Source: Trametes villosa
Lineage: Eukaryota; Basidiomycota; Agaricomycetes; Polyporales; Polyporaceae
Reading direction: 5' to 3'
NCBI GenBank assembly: GCA_002964805.2
Contig: PUDQ02000003.1
Coordinates: 1,488,001-1,552,000, forward strand
DNA length: 64,000 bases
Positions 34,784 to 44,983 of this stretch are shown here, piece after piece. The notes beneath the pieces were generated by a model. It saw nothing but the letters and a program-made list of their open reading frames with translations, was not told where the DNA came from and did not search any database. The stretch's first letter is position 1, and each line of letters begins with the position of its first letter. A program made the translations under genes and the position numbers.

Positions 34784-36218
34784 ATGCCCCCACCCAACTC
34801 TAGCAAAACCCCTTCGCTGCACTGGCAGAGCCTCGATGTAGGCCCTCAACCTGCCTCAGAGCCTCGCGTGGCCTCTACGAGTCTAGGTGCGTCTGTTATT
34901 AAGGCTCAATCATCCCCTCTCATCCCCCCGCTACAGATCCGACAAGTACTCCCTATACAAGCTTCCTGGCGTTCCGGAGAGACATTGGCACAGTAGACAC
35001 TGGGGACGTCGCTATCGGCGTAGCAGTGCCGGGGATCGCCCTCCTATGCGCTGGAGCGACGCTACTCTACCTCATCCTACGAGAAGCTAGGCGGAGGAAG
35101 GCGGGTGCAAGTCCGTACTCCGGGGGATTTCTGGGTACGTGCACCTTCCCTACAACCTCCGCTCTTCTCATCGCGCAACTACTCTAGCCTTCCTATTCCG
35201 AAGGAAGCAGCCTATAGAACTTGGTCGCACCACGCCCGATCGTGTTACCGACTCGCTCGTGCTCAGGCGCCTCGACACATACCGGTTCATTGCTGCACCT
35301 CCGCGACGGCGCGTCCCCCTTCCACTACCAGAAATGGGGAGCGTAGACGGCGAGCAGATGCTGCACGTCGATACCCCAGCCGGCCCAAGCACGGACCATC
35401 GTCGCCGTCCAGAACCGGGTCTGTCAAGAGCATCAGACCGCGACCCCTTCTCAGACGCGCACGTATCCCGGAGTCCTGCAATCAGCCGACCTCCCTCCGC
35501 CATCATTGGTTCACGTGTCAGCTTAAACTACGACGGCGTACCTATTCACTGGGACCCCGCGGCCTCGATCAGCAGCGACCCGTTCCACGAATCTGAAGAC
35601 GCCGTTGAGGTAGCGAGTACGCCAGGCAGCGCGAGCGTCAGGACGCCCTCCTTCATCGGAAGCACTGCGTTGAGCGAGCACGCTCTCGCGTTCACCGAGA
35701 GCACCCCACCAACTCCAGGGGCGGCGTCCGACGATTTAGGCTACCTTTCCGATACGACGATGTCCACCCTTCCTCCGTCGTACCGCACGAGACGACCGAA
35801 CATACCGCGGACACCCCCTCCTCCGATCCCTGCCTCGACGTCGTCATTTGACACAATCACTGCGCCGCCGTCAGCCTTCACTACGAGAAACCGCAGACGC
35901 AGCCTGATGCACGGTCCGCGGCCGCCTAGCGGCGCTCGGCAGCAAGGTGGACCAACGGTCCAGCGTTTCGCTCTCGCTGATGGGCAGGTCGATAGCTGCG
36001 GCGCGCCTGAAGAGGCATCGCGCGAGCGGACCGGCGAGCGAACCACTCGGCGGAAGTCGGAAGACGGCGGGGTGCGGTTAGCTGGAGGACCTTTAGAGCC
36101 TAGCAGGGAGGATGGGATGACGATAGACGACGGCTCCTCGGAGCTGGATCCGCCACCGATGTACCAGGAGCCGCGCTGTGTGCCCAAGGAGAAGATGGGA
36201 GTTTCTAATCCAGAGTGA
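34784..36218 (+). CDS. T2: short-ectodomain membrane protein, tail with GYLSD and DGGVRLAGG boxes
   Basis: Three exons (34784-34886, 34937-35134, 35188-36218) give 443 residues; introns of 50 and 53 bp, both phase 1. The TM lies at about 59-82 (VAIGVAVPGIALLCAGATLLYLIL) and is followed by REARRRK. No signal peptide is seen, so the N-terminal 58 residues may be outside in a type III arrangement, or an upstream exon is missing. The tail has GYLSDTTMSTLPPSYRTR, then DGGVRLAGGP, then DPPPMYQEP (PPxY). A 23-residue extension follows the last PPxY. It is a close relative of T1 and T3. Confidence 0.74.
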
Positions 36219-37354
36219 GCGCCGCCAGAACAGTGTAATGATTACCATCCTCCGCACCTTATACCCGTAGAAGACTCCCCAAAGGGCCTTCTGTGGAGCT
36301 TGTAACGCAGTGTATCCGACATGATAAACTTCTTGGGCGCACAGCAGTAGTATACGAGCATGCCTAAGATCGTACTACGTCGAGTCTAGGTGGCGGTTGA
36401 GGTCTAAGTACGAAGCCCGTCTCATGAAATCGCCTGCGCGTATTTTCGCATGGCATCGGCCCCGAGGTGTACGTAACACGGCCACGTGATCGCGCTTCCA
36501 TGTTTGTCGCGGGCGCTCGAGCGCTGCATTTTCGTCGCCCCTACCCTTCGTCAACTAATCCAACGATTACGAGCCTGCAGCAGCGTCTGTATCGCCCTGG
36601 GTGAAGATATGCAGCTAGAAGCCATAGAACCTGGACCGCTACGCACGCAGCACATGCTGCGACGTCAACTCGTGCGTTAGAACCGACAAAACTGCGCGTT
36701 CTCAGGTAGGTCAATTTCCTTGCTGCGGCATACGCTGTGGGTCATTACGCGTGCTTTTAAACCGAGGTCATGCATGCATCCTGAATTGTTGCGAAGCGAG
36801 CAAGGATGACGCAATGCTGCTAAATTACATTCAACAGGACTCCGCGTATGTTCCCTGAGAAGCTCAGTTGTGATGGTCATACCGAGGCTGACAGAACTTC
36901 ATACGCAGGAGTCGTGATTATTGCGTGTCATAGGATCCACGACTGCGTCGCAGCAGCGAACGTCAATCGTCCTGGTATCCGCAGTGCCTGCACCGTTTTC
37001 GGACCGATTCTGAATGCATCCGCGTTCATCGCAAGGCTGGAACACATGGCGACCTAAGGAGGGTACTCTCAGTCCTCGGGTACAGGCAGCGAGTACGCCA
37101 TACCGCGACCGACGACCATGAGTGAGTATGTCTTAATTGAGCGCCTTGAGACTAACAGCTGCAGACGCGGGGTAACGCAGGGAGCGTGCGTGCGTAGGCG
37201 ATTACCGAACCATTCGTGGGCGACAGCTGCGCATAGGGACCGCTCGGGATGCAACCCACGGTCACCTATGTCACAGGCTCTCGGGCATTGAGACGCCCCC
37301 GTAAAAATATAAGGACGCGAAGGAGGGTCTACTGAGCTCCGCGATCCACTCGAC
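36219..37354. other. Spacer between T2 and the RTA1-like gene
   Basis: No supported gene; short frames only. Confidence 0.55.
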
Positions 37355-38807
37355 ATGTATTCCACATTCGTTCCCTATCGGCGCGATAGTCAGCCTACTT
37401 CAGCCGATTCCAACGGTCAGGGGATTTTCTCGATATGCTGCTCTGGCTAATCGGGATATACAGGCACTTTAGAAGGCCCTGGCATCCTCGGGGATCTCGT
37501 CTCCCCTTACTACGGCTACCTCCCTACCGAGTGGACAGGCATCTTATTTGTGGTATTATTCTTCATCACAGCGGGTTCGTTTCATCCTCATATCTGTTCC
37601 GAACGCACTCATGGACGGCGTTTCTAGTCTCACACCTGGCGCAAGCATCGCTTTACCGCAAATGGTGGCTGCTCCCGACTGCGTTTCTGGCGTCTTGCGG
37701 AGAGGTTCTCGGATGGGCGTGTCGAGTGTGGTCATCCACTCGACCGTTGGAGATCGATCCTTACCTTATTCAGTACGTCGTCTTTTGCTCCACAGTGACA
37801 TCTCCCCGACCGTCGTTCCAGAACGATTGCGCTGGTCGTATCACCCACCTTCCTTATTGGCGCTCTCTTCATCACCTTCGGGCAGCTATCCGCGCAACTG
37901 GGGTCCCAGTACAGTCGACTCAGTCCGCGACTATGTGAGTCTATCCAACGTCGACCGTTCGAGAGCTGATATGCTATCTACCAAGATGCAAGAATTTTCT
38001 TCACGTCTGTACGTTACCGTGCTCGGTATTCCACATCTACGAACGCAGCTGACCTCGACTAGGACTTCGTCGCGCTCCTCGTTCAATCTGTCGGCGGGGG
38101 GATCGCTGCAAGTAGTCGCAAGCCCGAGACCATACAGCTGGTACGCCGTCTCATTTCAACCTCTGACGTTCCTCATTTTCCCTATGGCAATGTGCCTAGG
38201 GAAGCCATGTTATCCTCGCCGGCGTCTCATTTCAACTTGGTATGCGTTTCTATGCCGTATATTGCCCCGTCAAGCTAACCTCTTTGGAAACACCAGCCTC
38301 TCTGACAGTCTTTTTCGCGCTCCTTGTCGAGTACATTATGCGGCACTCCAAGGAACAGCCCCGCATTCGCCCATGCGACGACTCTCTGAGCGACTCGGTC
38401 ACCGTCATCGAGCCACCCGCCAGGCATGCCCTACACAGCACAAAGGCCGTCATGGCCGGATTGTGCATGGAGACGGCACTATTATACATACGGTTCGTAG
38501 GCGTGGCCTATCTGCCCTTCATTGCCACGCTGACGTCCCTTATGCGCCTACTACAGTGCCGTATACCGAACAATAGAGCTTGCAAGCGGTTGGGGCGGGA
38601 ATATCATGAGGACGCAAACGCTCTTCGGTGAGTTTCTGCGCGCCTGAGACGTACCGACCGCTCTGCTCAATATGTGATTTAGTTGTGTTCGACGGTGTTA
38701 CCGTGCTGCTTGCAACACTCACCTTGAACGTCTGCCACCCGGGACGCATCCTGAGCAACGGACCCGTAGACACACTCAAGGAGCCCGTGCCTCACGCAAT
38801 CCCATGA
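37355..38807 (+). CDS. RTA1-like seven-TM membrane protein
   Basis: Ten exons: 37355-37415, 37464-37574, 37628-37772, 37822-37934, 37986-38008, 38063-38140, 38200-38239, 38297-38492, 38557-38627, 38683-38807. They give 320 residues in one continuous frame. The family (RTA1/RSB1/RTM1, linked to lipid flipping and resistance to toxic lipids and amphipathic compounds in yeasts) is recognised from several segments. These are TEWTGILFVVLFFITA, RKWWLLPTAFLASCGEVLGW, PTFLIGALFITFGQLSAQLG, DFVALLVQSVGGGIAA, GSHVILAGVSFQL and AVYRTIELASGWGG. Exon 5 is only 23 nt. The gene lies inside the surface-protein array on the same strand as its neighbours but is unrelated to them. Confidence 0.92.
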
Positions 38808-39301
38808 GGGCGGTATTGCCGGGTCGTATCGCTTGTCATCGAGGCCATACGCAAAGGACGTTATGGACTACACCGCGTAGCACAGCCTCTGGATCCTGTG
38901 TACTACTTATCCGTACCCTATACCCTCGTTACACCTGGTACAACCAGCTGGTCATCTGATTGGTACACCACAAACCGCACAGAGCTGGACACCGGCGCCG
39001 GTGTAGATGTCGAGTTCGCCCAAGCCCCCAGCTGCCGTACTCCCGTGGGGGTGGAGGCGCTCGTTCCATGCCGCGCTGCGATCTGTATACCCACGCGCTA
39101 CTGGACCACTCTATTGGTAGGCCTACAACGAGCCGTCGCAACCATGAGACGGCATCAGTCAACGTCTTGCTGTTATTAGGTTCGCCGCATGTGGCGACGA
39201 GGACGGCCGGGGGAATATGTAGGAGCTCCCGGGACATCGATATCAAACTACCATAGTTTCTCCCGCTCAGCCCTGACGCTAAACATCTGCTTGTCGGCGT
39301 C
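38808..39301. other. Spacer between the RTA1-like gene and T3
   Basis: A frame at 38898-39179 has an ectodomain-like Thr/Gly composition and could be an unrecognised upstream exon of T3, but I found no splice join that works. Confidence 0.4.
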
Positions 39302-40566
39302 ATGCCTCCACTCCATGTCCTTACGACATTCGTATCCTCTCATACATCAGGTGAGTTCTTAACTATTGGCCAGAGTAGCTACACAGACTGACTGACGAGA
39401 CTATAGAGCGAGGAAGGTCGCACCTAGACGCTCCAAAGTCATATCGAATCGCTCGACGAGCCCGCCTCGAGGCGCGCGATGCTGGATCGCAAGCAAGTGC
39501 CGCAATATGGGGGACTGGTCTGGGACTGGTTGGCCTGGGCGTGGCAATCACGCTCGTTGCGTACATCTGCATGCGGCGACGAGGCACGACTGCAGGAGGC
39601 TTCTTCGGTGAGCTACTCACGCACTGAGACGATGCATCGAAGCTCACCGCGGTATATGCAGCGACACTAAAACGCAGCCTCGTCCGAAGACCGAGAGTCG
39701 GAGATTGTTGCGATAGCGAACCCAAGCCCTGCGCTGTCGAATTCGCCTCTGAGGATGGACCACAGGCCGAGCGGGCCTGCGCTCCTCAGGCGCAATGCAA
39801 TACCGTCGCTGCTTCGTGTCAAACCCCAGCGAACGCACCGCGATGTCAACGTTCAACAAGAGAGCCACGATGCCAACGCTCACCGAGCGTACGGGAATGC
39901 CAGCGCGTAGCGAGCTGCTCGGGGGAGGAATGCCACGCTGCCGCATCTTCACCGTCCCTCCACCGTACAAGCTCTCGCGTCTCCTCCTTAAGCGCAGAGT
40001 CGCTAGAGTACGACCACGGGCTTAGCGCACCACCTTCTGCCGCACTCTCCACCGAGGGCACCCCACACTCCGACGACCCATTCGCCTCTTGGTATGACGA
40101 CGAGGCGTACATCGAGCGTGCAGACAGCCCTGCTACTCTCAGCAGTCTACGGCGATCTCTCACGCCGAGCAACCCGGGAACGTTCAGCGGCCAGGATGAC
40201 CCTGGGTATCTCTCAGATGCGACCATTTCGACCGTTCCACCATCATACCGCACATATCGGCCTTCCATTCCCGTTCCAAACCTACAAGACTACCCTCTAC
40301 CGCGGCCTCTACCACCCCTTCCTGGAGAAGTAACCCCACCACCATCAGCATATTCTGCAGGGCGGCGGGAGCGTGGTCCAGGCCTGCCGAGTAGCCCGCG
40401 CGCGTCGCGCACAACGCAAAGTCCACTCACCGAATCGCGCCCGCCGCAGCGGCAGAGGACACGGAATGGTCCACCACGGAAGTCCGTGGATGGAGGTGTT
40501 AGGCTGGACGGGCTGGAGCTCCCGCCCGCATACGGCGATGGGGAAGCTCGTTCGAGCAGCTCTTGA
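39302..40566 (+). CDS. T3: short-ectodomain membrane protein, tail with GYLSD box and DGGVRLDG
   Basis: Three exons (39302-39350, 39407-39607, 39662-40566) give 384 residues; introns of 56 and 54 bp, both phase 1. The TM is at about 49-72 (GTGLGLVGLGVAITLVAYIC), followed by MRRRG. The tail has GYLSDATISTVPPSYRTY, then DGGVRLDG and LPPAYGDG near the end. The first 80 codons of the last exon are oddly Cys-rich. A second acceptor at 39677 opens a different, acidic frame (EDRESEIVAIANP) that stops at about 39910. So the exact acceptor is open, though only the first keeps one frame to the end. Confidence 0.65.
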
Positions 40567-41143
40567 TCCCGCCAAGGTGGAAGTCAAGGAGAGGCGGATT
40601 CAGAGAGGAGGAGACGTTGCGTTGCCTCGGTCACTAGCATTTTTGAGAGTACTTCAAGCCATGTAGCTCAGCAAAATGTACGATAGGCGAGATGGTGTTG
40701 GAAACGCACGACGGCGGCGAAGCCGATGCGGGAGCGCCTCAATGTCCGGGGTGGGAACTTCGTAATCCACGCTCGTGCCGTCCCCGCGACGCTGCCGGTA
40801 AACGCTCACACGTCTCTCCTCACTCGAGGCTGCCACTGCCATGGCAGATTCTAGCGGCACGCTCTCCGTATCTTCCGCGCTCGAGCCTCAGTCTCTGCTT
40901 CTGGCGCAGTAGATGCAACGCGTATTGCGGTGCATCCCGGTCACGTCGGACGCCGCTCTCGAGTCACCGGTGCTGGCAATGGTACAGCTACAGCCACATA
41001 CCGACTATCGCCAAGCGCGGATGCGGTCATGACTGTTCGCAGCTCTCGCCGTCGCCACGCCGGGAGGCTGCAGCCGCTGCTATATACCCGGTGCGCAATG
41101 GAACGCCCGCCTCAGTTACCCTTCGCGTCCCCTGCCACGTACC
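40567..41143. other. Spacer before T4
   Basis: Open frames here have Ser/Ala/Thr-rich, ectodomain-like composition (for example 40880-41035) and may hold upstream exons of T4 that I could not join. Confidence 0.4.
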
Positions 41144-42361
41144 ATGCAAGCCGTTATCACTCGCGCGCGACCAGGAACGCCTCCGCCCCCCAGCTCGAGC
41201 AGTACCCCAGAAGGATATAGCTGGAGACCGTTCGCAAATGCAGGTACGCCTAGGAGACTTTCAAACTGATGACCTTATGTTGATATCATGACCAGTCGAT
41301 ATGCAGCCACTTGATACTCCAGAAGGCCTGCAAATTGCGCTCGGAGTCGCCGTTGTGCTCGCCGGCGGGATCGCAACCATAGCGATCATTGCATCTCTCG
41401 TATCGGTTCTACGCGGTGGTCGTCGGAAGACGGGGGATATAGAGGACGATGGCACTCAGGACATGGCCCCAGGTACGCACACCAACGCTGATAGACTTCA
41501 GTGGCGGCGCTGATTCATTTCGTAGATGCACTACAAGGCAATGCGTCGCAGGGGCTAGACTCTGATGAAGACGCCCTCCATCTATACTTTATCGACCATG
41601 ACACGCGCCACCCTACCAACCCTTCCACTGCCCCACCCTTCTCTCCGCACGCTTTCGTCGATGCACCACAAGAGCAACGCTTATGCGGTTCGGACTGCGC
41701 TCGTGGTCCCCCGGATGCAATCCACGACGTGTCGCGCCCGAACCTTACCGTTTCACTAGACCCTGCCACACCGCCGCATGCGCCTGGACGGTTCGTCCCT
41801 CTACTCCCTTCCCAGGTCTTGCATCCACGCGTCACCTCGAGCGCCTGGACGTGGCCTTGGACGCGCCGGCGCCAGGATCACTATGAACACATGGTCTCAC
41901 CGGGCGGATCCTCAACATTCTTCACCCCCACCACGCCATCTACTTCTGGGCTGTCAGAGAACAGTGCTGTTTGGGACGCCCCGGAACTGACGCTATTTCC
42001 GCCACCCTATCATCATCTCCGGCCGCTCGCAACCAGCCCTCGCACCTCTCCACGTAGTCCTGGCGCAGCTCCGGCGTACTCAAGAGGTGCCGGACCGAGC
42101 CCATCGCATGCGGCGCCACCATCTCCCTCCGGCAGCAATGTGGGCGGCGACGAGGACGAAATGACGCTCGCGGAGAGACGAAGGCGACTGCTCTGCCATG
42201 CGGTAGTGTATGCACCAGCACCTCATGATGCTCTCACAGCAGGGGACGCAAGTGAGCCCCCGCGTTCGTACGGCAGGCTTGTGCCCGTAACGAACGAGGC
42301 GGCGATGCTCAGCTGTCCCGCCTCTCCGCCTCCGTCATATCACGATAGCGTGTTCGCATAG
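41144..42361 (+). CDS. T4: short-ectodomain membrane protein, tail ending PPPSYHDSVFA
   Basis: Three exons (41144-41243, 41296-41472, 41526-42361) give 370 residues; introns of 52 and 53 bp, both phase 1. A short Pro/Ser segment (GTPPPPSSSSTPEG) precedes the TM at about 46-71 (LQIALGVAVVLAGGIATIAIIASLV), followed by RGGRRK. The 300-residue tail has LFPPPYHHL and ends ASPPPSYHDSVFA, two PPxY motifs. It has no DGGVR or GYLSD box. It is the most divergent T member. The 5' end is uncertain. Confidence 0.7.
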
Positions 42362-43165
42362 ACCTTCATAACTTTATCTGTAGCTCTGTAGCATACTCAT
42401 ATTTATTTGACTCGCTCATCCCAAGTAATCGGGTGTATACACGTTGCTGTAGAGCAAACCGCGGCCCCGCTCGCAACTCACCAGTTCGGAGGCGGCTGCT
42501 CGCAGACGCTGGCGGGAAACGCTGGTCGAGCGGATCACACGACCACGTGATCGTTCCCACCCTCTGAGCTGCAGGCGCCTCTCGCACGCCTTCAGTGGTT
42601 GCGTCCTGCTCGCTTTCTAGTGTCTAGCACACACGTTCCAGCTAGGATATCTGAGTATCATTCACTTCGCTCTGTATCTCTAGACTCTGGGGCTATACCT
42701 AGATTGAGGCACTTTCTATGCAAGGCCCAGACGTTGTCATGGTTCGGAGTTGGCACATGCGGCGGCGGAAGTTGCGGCACGTATGCCCGTTATGACGAGG
42801 AGAGGGCCGGGAGGCGAAGAGCACAGGCACGTCACTGGTCACCTCCAGTGCAAGACATATCTCTATTCAAGTCTATACTGCGCCCGCCGATAGCTTGGCT
42901 AGCAGATATTGATGAGCCCACAGCGCCCAGGCACCCTGTATAAGTTTGTCCAGTCGCAGCCTTTAGAGATGTCGCAACGCTTCTATTCGGCGCTGGCGGC
43001 GAGTCGAGGTGAGTCTACAGAACGCTTATTTCTCTACCTCTCCCTACATCTCGAGAACTACCGCTATCTGCTGTTTTTGTAGTGGCATAGTCACTAGTCA
43101 CCGGCGACTCCGCACCCCGCCGATACGCGTCTACCATACAGCGCTATTCGGTTTTACCTCAAAGG
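42362..43165. other. Spacer and 5' UTR of the PA-domain gene
   Basis: A canonical intron (gtgagt..tttttgtag, 43009-43082) lies upstream of the next start. Reading through it gives an immediate stop, so it is in the 5' UTR. Confidence 0.55.
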
Positions 43166-44550
43166 ATGAGGCTCACGGTACTCCTCGCCTTCGCACTAGC
43201 CCGCAGCTTGGGCCTGTCGCTCGCGTACATACCCGCTCAAGCTACAAACATTACGAGCGTCGCGGAGGATACGGGACAATACTCAAGTATCACCGTGCAA
43301 TGGTATCCCAACGGCTCGTTCTCGGAAGCGATAGCATATCAACTTGTCGGAAAGGACAGCACCGGCACAAGCAAGGTATGTCTGCACCGATACTCGGCAG
43401 GTCTAGTATGAGATTACTGATGCACGTTAAGGGTGCACTGGTTCATTTCTCTGAACAACAGCTGCCGATTGGGAGCAGTACGTTGTACGCCTCACGCAAT
43501 TTTCCTTCGAAGACTGACATGGGATAGGATAGCCGTTACACCCTGGATCGCGTTGATATCCTGCGACGCCAACTCTACAAACGCATCCTCCGAGCGCGAT
43601 ATATTCTCCCTGGCACAAGAAAGAGGGGCAGTCGCTGCTGTAAGCAGTTCCTCATACCAATTCTACCTGAGCTATTGAACCTTATCGCTCGAAATCCCCA
43701 GGTGTTGTACTCTACAACGTCCGTATCATGCTTCATCAATCCTGAATACAGCGATCCCGAGGTGTTCACCCCGCGTATTGATGTCTACGCGACTCAGTCT
43801 CGCGCCTCCTCGCTGTAAGTGATATACTCTGCGTCGATCTACCACAGTTTCCGATGTCTGCGACCCACAGGTTACTGGACGATCAATTCACAAACGCACA
43901 CGTCCCTGAACCATCCTCCCTCTTCGATCCCGTTGCTCTCAACGCGTCCGCTGGGCCAATCAGTGCGGCCGTGGTCAACCATACGGTTCCCGTCCCAGGC
44001 CTCCTTTTTGCAACTCTAACAGCATTCAACACGACCAACGCAGCTCCACCCAACTCGTCCGGACCTGACGCTCCTCCTGGCGGGATAGCTCCCGGATCCC
44101 AGACGAACTTCTCAGGCTCGCAAGGTATCTCACCCACCACGTAAGTTTTTCTCTCAGTAAAGGCTTCCCTAGTCTCTCACGTCCTCCCCTAGCATCGGCG
44201 TTATCATCGTTGCAGGCCTGATTGGTTGCCTTGGCGTCGTCGGCCTTTACAAGTGGTATCACAAGAGACGAGCTCGAGCATCTCGTACAGGGGCCTCCGC
44301 TCACTCAGCTCCGGTTGGAGACAACGTCGCTAGCACGCGTGGTGAAGACCCGGCAGGAGACACTCGAGGCACGATGGAGGTTCTGTCAGGCCCCGTATCG
44401 GCCCCTTCCATCCTTCGGTCAAATTCGCAAGTCGCCCGCTACGACATCTCGCCGGAGACAGCGACTTTCCACTCTGATCGCCTTGTACGCACGCCTCAAG
44501 AGGAGCCCGCGGCGGAGAGTGAGGGCGACGTCGTCGAAGTCAGGCGTTAG
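43166..44550 (+). CDS. PA-like ectodomain single-pass membrane protein
   Basis: Six exons (43166-43375, 43432-43477, 43533-43639, 43702-43814, 43871-44140, 44193-44550) give 367 residues. A signal peptide (TVLLAFALARSLGLSLA) precedes a protease-associated (PA)-like fold: WIALISCDANSTN, then FSLAQERGAVAAVLYS. This is the pattern in which an aspartate/cysteine strand and an A-x-x-x-GA segment frame the PA pocket. An Asn-rich, glycosylation-prone stalk leads to the TM at about 249-268 (GVIIVAGLIGCLGVVGLY), followed by KWYHKRRAR. Fungal PA-TM proteins often carry a RING finger; none is seen here. The tail lacks PPxY and DGG boxes, and the last intron lies before the TM, unlike the array genes. 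Confidence 0.8.
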
Positions 44551-44983
44551 GAAGTAGGACGCGAACCGCGCGATACGATCCAGATAGGATATTGTATGAC
44601 AATGTGTCGCTTTAACTTCGAGGACGAGAACCGTATCAGTCAATGAGTGTACCCGATCGCTACTTGATGCGCCCTGTGATACTCCAAGACCTCGCTACCT
44701 CGGACGTGGAAGCACGTCTTGGGTCGCGGTCATCACTCCACCATCGAGTTCGCGCCAGACCTTCTGCGCTTCTCCGGTTCGCGATGCTACGGTTACGAGA
44801 AGAAACGTGCTCTCAGACACTGCATCAAATCAAGAGACCATAGCAAATAAGCTTCCGTTCGTGCGGAAGATAATAAGAGCGTTTGATGATTCTACAGTCA
44901 CTCTGACAACAAACAGGTCGTCGCACCTGCCACAAGAAGTGATATGGAACGCACCAAACCGCCGCCGTCGCATGGACTCCCCG
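44551..44983. other. Convergent intergenic region
   Basis: Shared 3' region of the PA gene and B2; nothing else seen. Confidence 0.6.
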
